Shown here piece after piece: positions 6,732-15,670 of a stretch of DNA of 36,970 nucleotides. The stretch comes from Candidatus Woesearchaeota archaeon. GTDB taxonomy: Archaea > Nanobdellota > Nanobdellia > Woesearchaeales > UBA10107. Each line of letters starts with the position of its first letter. Position 1 is the first letter of the stretch. The stretch lies in the NCBI GenBank assembly GCA_016935155.1, contig JAFGRQ010000017.1:1-36970 (forward strand), written 5' to 3'. Both the position numbers and the translations under genes were made by a program. Below the pieces are notes generated by a model. The model searched no databases, was not told the DNA's origin, and saw nothing but the letters and a program-made list of their open reading frames with translations.

Positions 6732-6768
6732 TTTATATACACATTATACTAGATATATTGTGTATACA
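6732..6768 (+). promoter_or_regulatory. TATA box and inverted-repeat operator of the first RHH/giant-protein operon
   Basis: An inverted repeat, TATATACACA (6734-6743) and TGTGTATACA (6759-6768), pairs at nine of ten positions around a 15-bp AT-rich spacer. The left arm overlaps the TATA box (TTTATATA), and the right arm ends one base before the start codon at 6770. A repressor bound here would block both TBP and the start site. The first gene of the operon encodes an RHH protein, so autorepression is the natural reading (inference). Confidence 0.65.
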
Positions 6769-6769
6769 A

Positions 6770-6910
6770 ATGAAGGAAAAAGAGACCACGCTCAGACTTA
6801 GAGAGTCAACTAAAAAGAAACTCAACGAAATAGAATTTGCTAAGAAAGGAAAATCCTATGATGATATTCTCAATGAATTGCTCGACAAGTACGGGAGGCT
6901 GGCAAAATGA
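6770..6910 (+). CDS. Ribbon-helix-helix (RHH) transcription regulator
   Basis: A 46-residue protein with the CopG/Arc-type RHH layout: the basic strand KETTLRLRES (residues ~4-13), helix A (TKKKLNEIEFAKKG), the short turn KSYDD, and helix B (ILNELLDKYGRLAK). Dimers of such proteins bind palindromic DNA through the paired N-terminal strands. Its stop overlaps the start of the giant surface-protein gene as ATGA (6907-6910), so translation is coupled. An inverted repeat covers the promoter just upstream. I infer that it senses or limits expression of its own operon. It could be the antitoxin half of a toxin pair, but no toxin-like gene follows. Confidence 0.75.
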   Translation: MKEKETTLRLRESTKKKLNEIEFAKKGKSYDDILNELLDKYGRLAK

Positions 6911-9900
6911 AAACAAAAGAATTTTTGCCGCTCCTTTTTGTGTTTATTGCTGTAATTAGTGCATTTGCTGTTTCAACAATAACCTCTGTGACAATCAATA
7001 CGACGTATTTCACAAACCAGACAGTAGAAAACATTACTGCTTATTGGGTTGACGGGGATGTTGTCAATATTACGGATTGGAGAGTGAATGGAAATTCGAT
7101 TGCCTATGCGTTCTGGCCGTTTGATGGAAGCACAAACAACACGAGAGCGGCTGACTATAGTACTAGCGGAAGAAATGGAACTGTCATTGAAGGAGGAACG
7201 GTTGTTGTTTGGGATGCTGTTGGAGGATTTGACGGACACGGAGCATTCAATTTCTCGGGAGGCGCAGGATATATAATCCATGATTCAAACATAAAAATAA
7301 ATTATTCTTATGGTGGCGGAACCATGGAGAATATTTCTGTTTTGTTCTGGGTGAAATCTCATCTCAATTCCGGCCAGCTGGGAATTTTTCAGCTTGCAAA
7401 CATGCTTAACAGCGGAAATCCATGCATTTTAATTCAAAAAAACGCAGGAAATCTGAGCTATTATGTTTCTGCAGGCTACAGGAATACAACGACGGATTTG
7501 GTACTGAACGAGTGGACGCATGTAGCAGTCACATTCAGCACCCAATCTCAGACTTGGAAATTTTACAGGAACGGCCAGGTTTTGAATGAATATTCGGGGC
7601 CGGCTACACACTGCGATACGCCGGTAAATGATATTTATTTGGGAAACGGGTTTAACGGATTTTTTAACGGCTCCGTAGATGATTTTAGATTGTACAACAG
7701 GTCACTGAGTGCAGAGCAGATACTCAATATCTACAACAACCGCTCAGATTTTATAAGTCACAACGACACATCAAGGGGAGAAAATTGGACTGTGTGCGTA
7801 ACACCATACAATGGTACGGATGTTGGGACTGAAGTTTGCTCAAATCAAATAACAATCAAAGAAAATATTGCGCCGATTGCAGTGAACGTCACAATCAACA
7901 CGACGAATGCAAGAAACTTTACTTCGGAGGACATCACAGTTTACTGGAGTTCAAGCGATGATGACGATTATGAAGGAGCCGTGGTCAATATCACGGATTG
8001 GAGGATGAACGAAACATCAATCGCTGTTTTGAATATGCCTTTTGAAGCAGACGGAAATCAGAATGCAACAGACTATTCAACATATGGGAGCAACGGAACA
8101 AATCAATGGGAAGTGACTTGGCTTCCTACTTCGGGGCATGATGGAGGAGGGACGTACCTTTTTGATGGAGCAGACTATATTGACCATGCTAGTCCTGTTC
8201 TTCCTATTGGGGATGACCCTTATGCAATAACCGCATGGATAAATACGACTGATGTGTGTGCTTATAGGGGAATTGTTGGATGGGGAGGTTACGGAAATTC
8301 AAATCAGGTAAACGCATTTAGATTTGATTCTGATTCTGTACAGCCCGGAGAAGATTGCCATCTCCTTAACTATTGGTGGGACACAGACCTCAATGTCAAC
8401 ACATCCATCCCAATAAGGGATGGTCAATGGCACTTTGTTATTGCAATGTATGACCAAACGACGCGTTCGATATGGATTGATGGCGTGCAAATGGGCAATG
8501 ACACTCCGGCAGCAGACCACGCAGTGCCCGATACAAGCAACTTCAGGATAGGCTCGACAAACGGCGAAAATTTCAACGGAATGATTGATGATGTGAAAAT
8601 ATTCAACAGGTCGCTTTCACCCGAACAAATAGCTTATTTATATCAACACAGGGTAGATATAATTTCAAGTTCAGAAACGCAAACAGGAGATATCTGGACA
8701 GCATGCGTAACACCGAATGATGGGTTTAATGGAAGGACTGTTTGTTCAAACAATTTAACTGTTGTGGGAGATAATGCTCCTCCTTCATGGAATGAAACAC
8801 CAACAAATCAGGAGTTAGAATATGGAAGCGTGTTCAATTATCAGGTAAATGCAAGCGACTCGCCGCTCAATAACTATTTCATAAACGATACAACAAGCTT
8901 CAATATAACGTCAACGACAGGAATCATTAATAATGTTTCTCTTCTTTCTGCAAAAACTTACTGGCTGAACATTTCAGCAAATGATACTTACAATAATCAA
9001 ATTTCAGCAATAATAAATGTTACTGTAACAGATACCATAAGTCTGCTTTCAATATATCCTAACGCGACGGAGGAGCTGCAAAACATTACAACAGAAACTA
9101 GTTTGAACTTAACAAAGAACTATACGGGAACAACAAATTTCACATTTAATGTCACGGCAGATGACATAGGAACAACAGCATTAACTTTCACATGGTTTGT
9201 AAATCAGGTAGTCGAGTTTGTTGAATCTTTGACTTCGGGATGGACAAGCATGTTCAGTTATTTCTTTTCCGTAGGTAATTACAACGTATCAGTTGTCGTA
9301 AACAATTCTTTTACAGAATTAAACGAAACATTTTCGTGGAATTTGACAGTAAATGATGCAAACCTGAATGTAACTGAACTTGCATGGATAACAACAACGG
9401 GAGTTACTTCAAGCGATTTACATTATAATCAAATAATAAAAAACATAACAACAAAAGTAAATTCCACAGTTTCTGCAACGGTGCTGCTTAATGTCCTGTA
9501 TCCAGACGGGACAAATCTGCTGACGAATGCAGAGATGACGAACGTCGATGGAACGGCATTCTACTATGATTCGCAGTTTATTCTTGACAGAGTCGGAAAT
9601 TGGAATATAACAATAACTGCAAATGAAACATCAGCAACATTTTCCAAGAGCTCATTGCTTGATGTGACGAGATTCACAAATCCAACAACGGCTGATGGAT
9701 ATGAAGGATTCGACTCAGGAAAAATTCCTTCTGCAGCGGAGATAAACAATCTTACTGCGTATGGATTTAACTTAGTTGGACTACAAATCAATTATTCCAG
9801 ATTCGACACGGATTGGGAAGCGCTGAAGGCGGCAATAAATTACACATTTTCTGATGAAGACAGCAGTTCATTCATAAAAATTTATTTTGACAAAGGAAAT

Positions 9901-12900
9901 TATTCAAATTACACGGGAGAATGCAATAAGGTGAACGCAAACATGACTGATTTGAGAAGTTACCCTTATGTCGATGGAACTGCGTTTATTGTTGTAGATT
10001 TGAATTCAACTGGAACAGATAATAAATCTTTATTTGTAAATTCTGTATCGGCGTGCATCGCGTCGGCAGTAAATGACCAGTTCCCGATTTATTCTGCAGT
10101 TTCTAACATCAGTCCGGATACAAATTACGTTTCGAATTGGACCATGCACAAAGTGTCAGGAAATAATTTAGAATATGCAACAAGCAGGGAAAACACAATC
10201 TTAAGGTTATCGACATTATATACCAGAATATATAACGGAACAAGTGATGAGTTCAAGAACTGGGCATCAGACTATTATTCTGGCGTTATTGCTAATCTTA
10301 GGGATAAGCCATCTTCAACTCAGCCAACAGACACAATCATTGCAAGACTCGACAATGGAGATTTGATAATCTTTAATAATCAGTCGGGCACATCGCAGAT
10401 AGTTAACTTATCAATTGCTGCAGGAAACGATGCGTGGGATTATACAAACAAAGAACTATTCGAAAACCTTTCGGCAGCATCAGAGAGTGTAGCAGTAACA
10501 ACGCCGCCATATTCAGCATCTATTTTGTTTTTGAACAATTTCAGCAAATTCATCATGATTGACAATGCAACTTCCACATTATACAAAGAAGGCTCGACGA
10601 TTTTTGCTCATTTCAATTACACCCAAGATACGTCCGGCTCAGGAACATATTCCATAGTAGGAACGCATGACGCTCTCACCGAAGTATGGAACCCGAATTA
10701 CGTCTTAGAAAATTTGGAATTTCATACTTATGAACAGTTGATGTATACAAAAATAACCGACTTTAACCCGTACGAAGTAATTGTAGTATCGATTGCGTCC
10801 GTAAATACTCCAACTGTTGTAAATCAATCTCTAAGAGTTTCTGAATTCCCAGATATTCTCAATAGAACTTACGGATATGTTTCCGTTTCTGACTACGACA
10901 ATTTAAACAGCACCGGACAAAACGAAACAAACTGTTCTCTGACGAACGGATGGGAAGATGATAAGAAATCAGAAATAAACAACGTAATTGCGAACTATTC
11001 AATAAATTTGTTCCTTGACGGGTTCGATATAGGATATACTGTCAGCCCGTCATGTTTTGAGGACAGAATAAAACGATTGGCTGATTACGTGAGATTTGAA
11101 AAGAACAAAAAATCAATTTTCAATACTTACACCATTTACGAAATGGTTTCAAATTACGGAGACAAGGTTATGAGAGAGTCTTGTTTTTCCAGATGGGCAG
11201 GGACTGTTGATTCTCCGACGTATTCTTACGAAAACATGACTTTGATGGTTGAGAATGCCAACTTCCTTTCAACGACAAATAAACCAGTTATTTGCATGGC
11301 GTTTGGGGATGTCAATGATTATGATAAAATGGCATGGGACTTTGCAGCTTTTGCAGTCATATACGGAACAAAAACAGGAGGCGGGGATAACAACACGTTC
11401 AGATATGCTCAGCCTAACTTCCAATTGCAGAGGGAAATAAGAGTTCCTGATTTGGGCAACATGCTGCAGAACACATATGATTCCTCAACAGACCCTTCTG
11501 ACTGGACCAGAAGATACTCAAATGGAATAGTTCATGTAAACCCCTTGAGAAATGAAACGTACAGCAATGGAAAATACTATTGGTTTGACGACGGCAGCAC
11601 AATAAACAATCTGAGTATCACATCACAGCATCAGCAATATCACAGCGGAGTTTGTCATGAAGACTACGATTCAGTTCTTACAATCTTTATTTCGAACAAT
11701 GGTTCATGGGAAGAAACATCACAAACCATAGGAAGCTGCGAGGTTTGTGCAGAAGATCCTAACTGCGGAACGGGAGATACGCAGTGGGTTGCGGGATATG
11801 TAACAAAACAGATAAATTGGACTCCGAACGGGCATTATTGGCTGGCATTCAGTCCAAGCATAGCAACATCAACAGGAATAAATCTGTACAATAAAATAAA
11901 CACCACGAGCGGAATTCATTCGTACTATGGAGATTTTATGGTAGGAAGTCTTGGAGATCCCGAAGATGGCTCGTGGAATGAGTATGGAAGAATAGGCACG
12001 TCTGGAAACATTTTTACAACCAACTGGGACATAAATGTAGAGACTAATCAGACAACAAGCGCGAGTGTGGATACTTCTTTGACGACAATAAGCAGCACAA
12101 TAGTTTACTATAATCTGACGACTCACAATCAGCATAATTTGACAATCACTTCCTCAAAATCATACAATCTTCCAGTGTTGGCAGAATCAATTTTGATAAA
12201 CGAATCGTATATCAGAGGAATTTTCTTCAATGGAACAGAGCTTAATGTATCAGATGATATAAACTGCCTTGAAGCAAATCCTGAATTCAATTATTCGAGT
12301 GTGAATGGATATCAGCACGGGGCATGCAGAGTTAACTCAAGCGATGGTTATTACTACCGGGTTTTGGCTCCTCATTTATCTACAATGGTTTATAGTGTTG
12401 AGATGGAAGGAAAACCAATTATCGAGGGAATATATCCTAATGCGACTGGCGATATGCAAAACATAACTGAAGGGAATCAAATAAATATGACCTCAGAATA
12501 CATTGCGACCAATCACTCTTTCAATGTAACCGCTTCGACATATGACAACCATTCGCTGACATTCACATGGATTGTAAACCAAGTTGTAAAGCTGATTGAA
12601 ACGCTGATTTCAGGGGCGACAAGTATGTTCAGCCAGTTTTTTGATATGGGAAGCTACAACATAAGTGTAACTATAAATGCATCAGATGTTTCGCAAAACA
12701 AAACATTTTCGTGGAACGTAACGGTCAGTGATACTACCGCTCCGGCATGGAATGAAACGCCAACAAATAGAACTGTTGAGTTTGGTGATGCACTTTACGT
12801 CAGGTTTAATGCAAGTGATGTGCTGTTCAGCGACTATTCGATTAACGACACAGAAAATTTCATAATTGATTCGTCGGACGGAACGCTCACAAATTATACT

Positions 12901-14505
12901 GAATTGTCGTTCGGAACATATGTTCTTTCTGTAACGGTCAACGACACCTCAAATAATCAGAATACAACTATGATTTACATATTTGTTCAGGATACTGTTG
13001 CGCCTTACTTCGTTCAGATTCCGCAGAATGCAACCGCAGAATATGGTTATGCATTCGAGATGATGGTTAATGGCACAGACAATACGGCTATTGACAAATA
13101 TCATTTCAATGACAATATTAATTTCACAATGAATTCCACAGGATTTATTCAGAATTACACTCTTCTTTTTAAGGGAGAGTACATACTGAATGTTACAATA
13201 AACGATACTTCAAACAATCAAAATTCAACCATATTTGGTCTGATTGTGAATGACTCGCTAACGCCGGGGCTTGTTTTGCTTGACCCGTACAATGAAGCAG
13301 GAGACAATGACGGAAATGTTTCATTCACTTTCAATGTTTCAGACAAGTCAGAAATAATTAACTGCACATTTAATTTCAGCGGTTCATTCAATCAATCGGA
13401 TAATTTGATTACGAGGGACATTGTGCAGGATTTCATCGTCAACAATCTGGATGTCGGGGAATATAATTGGAGCATTACTTGCACCGATGCTTCAAATCAT
13501 ACTAATGTAAGCGGGACAAGATTCTTCAATGTAGTCAAAACAACAGAATTTTCGGGGGACACAACAAATCTCACTCAGGTCAATCTTTCGAATATTGCAA
13601 ATTTCACTCTTGAGGAAACGACATACGGAAAGATAACTTTCCTTGAAAATGTGAATCTGAGCGGGGCAATTAATGTGGACGATTTTGTAAATGTTTCATA
13701 CAACAGAACGGAGGTAAACTCGAGCGGTCTTCCAACTCTGAACACGTCGGCAAGGGTAACTCTTTATGGTCTTCCTTTTACCAACCCGAGACCTATGAAG
13801 GACGGAGAAGTGTGTTCAGACTGCACTGAAATTTCATATGCAGGAGGCATATTTGTCTTTGAAGTAACTTCCTTCAGCGTTTATTCTGCGGGAGAAACTC
13901 CTGTCACGTCAGGAGGTGGAGGAGGGGGCGGATCTGGAAGTGGTTCATACATAACATTGGTTGAATGCAGAACGGATGCTGAATGCGGAGTTCTCGGATA
14001 CTGTTATGAAAATGAGTGCGTACCGTATGAATGTGTCGCGAACGGCGATTGTATGCCGGGCCAAGTATGTTTGATGAACAAGTGTGTGGATTATGATGTA
14101 AAGTCAGAATCCACAAAACAAGAAGCGGTAGAAGAAGCACCCAAAGCAATAACAGCAAGTGCAACGAAAGAACCCGAGAAAAAGAAAGGGTTCAAAATGC
14201 CCGAGTTCAGACTGCCTAAATTGAGTCTGAGCCCAGCGATGAGAGATGCAATCGCGAAAACAACCACCGTTTTTGTTGCAATAATTTTGATTTTGACGAT
14301 TGTTTTGCAGATTAAAAAATCGCTGTCGATAAGCAGAGAAGGAAAATACTTGGATAAGCTTGTTGTCCAAAACAGAATCGCATACAGACTTGGCAACATG
14401 GAAGAGGCAGCAAAGACTTATGAAAAATTCAAGGAAGAACTCGAAAGGAGCCCGGAAGATGTCAAGCAAAAATTCAAAGATGTTGAACAAACGTTGAACA
14501 AATAA
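6907..14505 (+). CDS. Giant sequon-rich surface protein with two LamG domains and barrel-like regions
   Basis: A 2532-residue protein. Residues 1-25 are a signal peptide or anchor. LamG-like domains (concanavalin fold) lie at about 70-280 and 375-580, each after a VNITDWR(V/M)N strand and ending in (D)DFRLYNRSLS- or DVKIFNRSLS-type motifs. Then come a cadherin-like domain (~620-710) and a PKD-like repeat (~710-820). Residues ~930-1220 and ~1260-1570 resemble TIM-barrel glycoside-hydrolase folds (FLDGFDIGYT, VICMAFGDVND); this is tentative. Later come a second PKD-like repeat (~1840-1945), two cadherin-like domains (~1946-2118), an Ig-like domain, a Gly/Ser linker (~2335), a Cys-rich knob with ten Cys, a TM helix (~2450-2472) and a 60-residue helical cytoplasmic tail. 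N-x-S/T sequons are extremely frequent. A role in S-layer, adhesion or cell-cell contact is inferred. It is coupled to the RHH gene by ATGA. Confidence 0.8.
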   Translation: MKTKEFLPLLFVFIAVISAFAVSTITSVTINTTYFTNQTVENITAYWVDGDVVNITDWRVNGNSIAYAFWPFDGSTNNTRAADYSTSGRNGTVIEGGTVVVWDAVGGFDGHGAFNFSGGAGYIIHDSNIKINYSYGGGTMENISVLFWVKSHLNSGQLGIFQLANMLNSGNPCILIQKNAGNLSYYVSAGYRNTTTDLVLNEWTHVAVTFSTQSQTWKFYRNGQVLNEYSGPATHCDTPVNDIYLGNGFNGFFNGSVDDFRLYNRSLSAEQILNIYNNRSDFISHNDTSRGENWTVCVTPYNGTDVGTEVCSNQITIKENIAPIAVNVTINTTNARNFTSEDITVYWSSSDDDDYEGAVVNITDWRMNETSIAVLNMPFEADGNQNATDYSTYGSNGTNQWEVTWLPTSGHDGGGTYLFDGADYIDHASPVLPIGDDPYAITAWINTTDVCAYRGIVGWGGYGNSNQVNAFRFDSDSVQPGEDCHLLNYWWDTDLNVNTSIPIRDGQWHFVIAMYDQTTRSIWIDGVQMGNDTPAADHAVPDTSNFRIGSTNGENFNGMIDDVKIFNRSLSPEQIAYLYQHRVDIISSSETQTGDIWTACVTPNDGFNGRTVCSNNLTVVGDNAPPSWNETPTNQELEYGSVFNYQVNASDSPLNNYFINDTTSFNITSTTGIINNVSLLSAKTYWLNISANDTYNNQISAIINVTVTDTISLLSIYPNATEELQNITTETSLNLTKNYTGTTNFTFNVTADDIGTTALTFTWFVNQVVEFVESLTSGWTSMFSYFFSVGNYNVSVVVNNSFTELNETFSWNLTVNDANLNVTELAWITTTGVTSSDLHYNQIIKNITTKVNSTVSATVLLNVLYPDGTNLLTNAEMTNVDGTAFYYDSQFILDRVGNWNITITANETSATFSKSSLLDVTRFTNPTTADGYEGFDSGKIPSAAEINNLTAYGFNLVGLQINYSRFDTDWEALKAAINYTFSDEDSSSFIKIYFDKGNYSNYTGECNKVNANMTDLRSYPYVDGTAFIVVDLNSTGTDNKSLFVNSVSACIASAVNDQFPIYSAVSNISPDTNYVSNWTMHKVSGNNLEYATSRENTILRLSTLYTRIYNGTSDEFKNWASDYYSGVIANLRDKPSSTQPTDTIIARLDNGDLIIFNNQSGTSQIVNLSIAAGNDAWDYTNKELFENLSAASESVAVTTPPYSASILFLNNFSKFIMIDNATSTLYKEGSTIFAHFNYTQDTSGSGTYSIVGTHDALTEVWNPNYVLENLEFHTYEQLMYTKITDFNPYEVIVVSIASVNTPTVVNQSLRVSEFPDILNRTYGYVSVSDYDNLNSTGQNETNCSLTNGWEDDKKSEINNVIANYSINLFLDGFDIGYTVSPSCFEDRIKRLADYVRFEKNKKSIFNTYTIYEMVSNYGDKVMRESCFSRWAGTVDSPTYSYENMTLMVENANFLSTTNKPVICMAFGDVNDYDKMAWDFAAFAVIYGTKTGGGDNNTFRYAQPNFQLQREIRVPDLGNMLQNTYDSSTDPSDWTRRYSNGIVHVNPLRNETYSNGKYYWFDDGSTINNLSITSQHQQYHSGVCHEDYDSVLTIFISNNGSWEETSQTIGSCEVCAEDPNCGTGDTQWVAGYVTKQINWTPNGHYWLAFSPSIATSTGINLYNKINTTSGIHSYYGDFMVGSLGDPEDGSWNEYGRIGTSGNIFTTNWDINVETNQTTSASVDTSLTTISSTIVYYNLTTHNQHNLTITSSKSYNLPVLAESILINESYIRGIFFNGTELNVSDDINCLEANPEFNYSSVNGYQHGACRVNSSDGYYYRVLAPHLSTMVYSVEMEGKPIIEGIYPNATGDMQNITEGNQINMTSEYIATNHSFNVTASTYDNHSLTFTWIVNQVVKLIETLISGATSMFSQFFDMGSYNISVTINASDVSQNKTFSWNVTVSDTTAPAWNETPTNRTVEFGDALYVRFNASDVLFSDYSINDTENFIIDSSDGTLTNYTELSFGTYVLSVTVNDTSNNQNTTMIYIFVQDTVAPYFVQIPQNATAEYGYAFEMMVNGTDNTAIDKYHFNDNINFTMNSTGFIQNYTLLFKGEYILNVTINDTSNNQNSTIFGLIVNDSLTPGLVLLDPYNEAGDNDGNVSFTFNVSDKSEIINCTFNFSGSFNQSDNLITRDIVQDFIVNNLDVGEYNWSITCTDASNHTNVSGTRFFNVVKTTEFSGDTTNLTQVNLSNIANFTLEETTYGKITFLENVNLSGAINVDDFVNVSYNRTEVNSSGLPTLNTSARVTLYGLPFTNPRPMKDGEVCSDCTEISYAGGIFVFEVTSFSVYSAGETPVTSGGGGGGGSGSGSYITLVECRTDAECGVLGYCYENECVPYECVANGDCMPGQVCLMNKCVDYDVKSESTKQEAVEEAPKAITASATKEPEKKKGFKMPEFRLPKLSLSPAMRDAIAKTTTVFVAIILILTIVLQIKKSLSISREGKYLDKLVVQNRIAYRLGNMEEAAKTYEKFKEELERSPEDVKQKFKDVEQTLNK

Positions 14506-14514
14506 AACCTTTCG

Positions 14515-14530
14515 TGTTTTTTTGATTCCT
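14515..14530 (+). terminator. T-run after the giant-protein gene
   Basis: CGTGTTTTTTTGATT follows the stop codon within 20 bases. A run of seven T is enough for archaeal RNA polymerase to terminate. It also separates this operon from the convergent minus-strand gene at 14538. Confidence 0.45.
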
Positions 14531-14537
14531 TATATAT

Positions 14538-14777
14538 CTACCGTCCAAACACTCTTGCCAGCAAACCTTTTTTAGGAAACAGTATTTCATCTATTTGTCT
14601 GTTTATTTCTTCCCTAGATATTAGCTCGGGTGCATTCATTGAATATTGCATTGGTTTTCCGTTTTTTCTTTCAAAATATGTTCTCAATTCACAAATACTC
14701 ATGCATCTAATTTGATTTATGCTTAACCCTGTTTTTTGTTCAACTGCTTTTTCGTATGTTTGTTTTGCTGTTGTCAT
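14538..14777 (-). CDS. Small protein of unknown function directly behind tRNA-Ser(GGA)
   Basis: A 79-residue soluble, mostly helical protein starting MTTAKQTYEKAVEQKTG and ending KKGLLARVFGR. The frame stays open upstream through the tRNA gene, but those codons belong to the tRNA, so ATG 14777 is the sensible start. That ATG is six bases beyond the tRNA 3' end, so tRNA 3' processing would release an almost leaderless mRNA. The pattern is the same as at tRNA-Glu/GtrA. No family is recognised. The tail (ELISREEINRQIDEILFPKKG) suggests an amphipathic helix. Confidence 0.55.
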   Translation of the reverse strand: MTTAKQTYEKAVEQKTGLSINQIRCMSICELRTYFERKNGKPMQYSMNAPELISREEINRQIDEILFPKKGLLARVFGR

Positions 14778-14783
14778 TGTGAG

Positions 14784-14922
14784 CGCCGTGGCCCGGATTT
14801 GAACCGGGATATCCTTGCGGAAACAAGCTCTATGGTACTTTCCTTGGAAAGTGATTCCAGGCTTACGCTCATGGCTTTTTAAAGGCCACAATTTGCGCAG
14901 TACCAGGTTGTGCCACCACGGC
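14784..14922 (-). tRNA. tRNA-Ser(GGA) with two introns (inferred positions 29/30 and 37/38)
   Basis: The acceptor GCCGTGG pairs with CCACGGC and the discriminator is G. The variable arm is TTCC-GCAA-GGAT and the T arm CCCGG-TTCAAAT-CCGGG. The anticodon arm is correct only if two introns are removed. Intron 1 is 30 nt (14863-14892), in the anticodon stem. It has a textbook bulge-helix-bulge: GCGC pairs with GCGT between bulges AA^A and AA^G, above a seven-pair helix. Intron 2 is 25 nt (14830-14854), at 37/38, with stem ACTTTCC/GGAAAGT. Splicing gives CAAGC-CTGGAAA-GCTTG, anticodon GGA, and an 84-nt tRNA-Ser much like the CGA isoacceptor. A TATA box (TTTATAAAAA) lies 25-35 bases upstream, inside the stop region of the LAGLIDADG gene. 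Confidence 0.88.
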
Positions 14923-14950
14923 ATACTTTATTTTTCTCAAATTGGGGTTT

Positions 14951-15631
14951 TTATAAACCTAGTGCTTTTTTAAGGGCCTTTTCCTTCTTTTCGTGAGAAA
15001 AACCAACTTTCTGAGAAAATGTTTCTAGTGATTTTCTGTCAGTTATTCTTATTATTGTGACCTTCGAATAATTCTCTTTTTTGGGTTGATAGAAGTAAAT
15101 TTTATTTTCTATTTCCATGGATTTGAGCAGAGAGGATATTTGTTTCATTCCTTCTTCATTAACTGTTTGGATTTTTATTGCTCTTTTCTCAACATGTGCT
15201 TCAGCAGAGAAAAAGCCTCTGATCCATGCTTCTTTGGCTCCCGAAACAAAAAATAAAGATAATGGAGGAGACCATTTCTTTATTCCGAAATTTGCTGTGT
15301 TTTTTAAATCTTGAACGATTGTTTTAGAACAGATTCTTGCATCGATGAAGTTTTTCTCTTGTTTTATCGAAGGATCTTTTCCATAAATAAAATTCATGGC
15401 CTTGGTGTAGTCTTTTAGCATATTTTTGTCATCCGCAAAAAAGTTAATCTGAGAATGAATGTAGCCTTTGTTCATGACTTCACGTACGCTACCGTCTCCT
15501 GCAATAAATCCACAAAGAAGTGCTTTTTGAATAATTGCATTTCTGTTATTCTTTATTCTTTTTCTTTCTTCTTTATGTATTTTCTTCCATCTATTTTGTG
15601 CTACTTTTTTGTTTCTATCTGAAATACTCAC
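14951..15631 (-). CDS. LAGLIDADG homing endonuclease upstream of tRNA-Ser(GGA)
   Basis: A 226-residue protein homologous along its whole length to the one at 3338-4036. Motif 1 is LCGFIAGDG (about 39-47) and motif 2 is AWIRGFFSAEA (about 135-145). Both keep the acidic catalytic position (D and E). The start is GTG 15631; the first in-frame ATG is far downstream, past motif 1. The stop TAA is part of the TATA-like box (TTTATAAAAA) that serves tRNA-Ser(GGA), 28 bases downstream, so the gene is packed tightly against the tRNA promoter. It is not inside an intron or intein. It is expected to cut DNA at one specific site, and a tRNA-Ser locus is the obvious guess (inference). Confidence 0.85.
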   Translation of the reverse strand: MSISDRNKKVAQNRWKKIHKEERKRIKNNRNAIIQKALLCGFIAGDGSVREVMNKGYIHSQINFFADDKNMLKDYTKAMNFIYGKDPSIKQEKNFIDARICSKTIVQDLKNTANFGIKKWSPPLSLFFVSGAKEAWIRGFFSAEAHVEKRAIKIQTVNEEGMKQISSLLKSMEIENKIYFYQPKKENYSKVTIIRITDRKSLETFSQKVGFSHEKKEKALKKALGL

Positions 15632-15670
15632 GAGGTTAGAAAAATACCGATGTTTTTAATGTTTTTGTGC

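Noticed and set aside
13904-14490. Antisense frames opposite the 3' end of the first giant gene
   Set aside because: They mirror the Gly-rich, Lys-rich and TM codons of the real gene and have no independent support.
14538-14924. A 128-codon minus-strand frame running through tRNA-Ser(GGA)
   Set aside because: The first 49 codons are tRNA gene sequence. The realistic protein starts at ATG 14777, after the tRNA 3' end.
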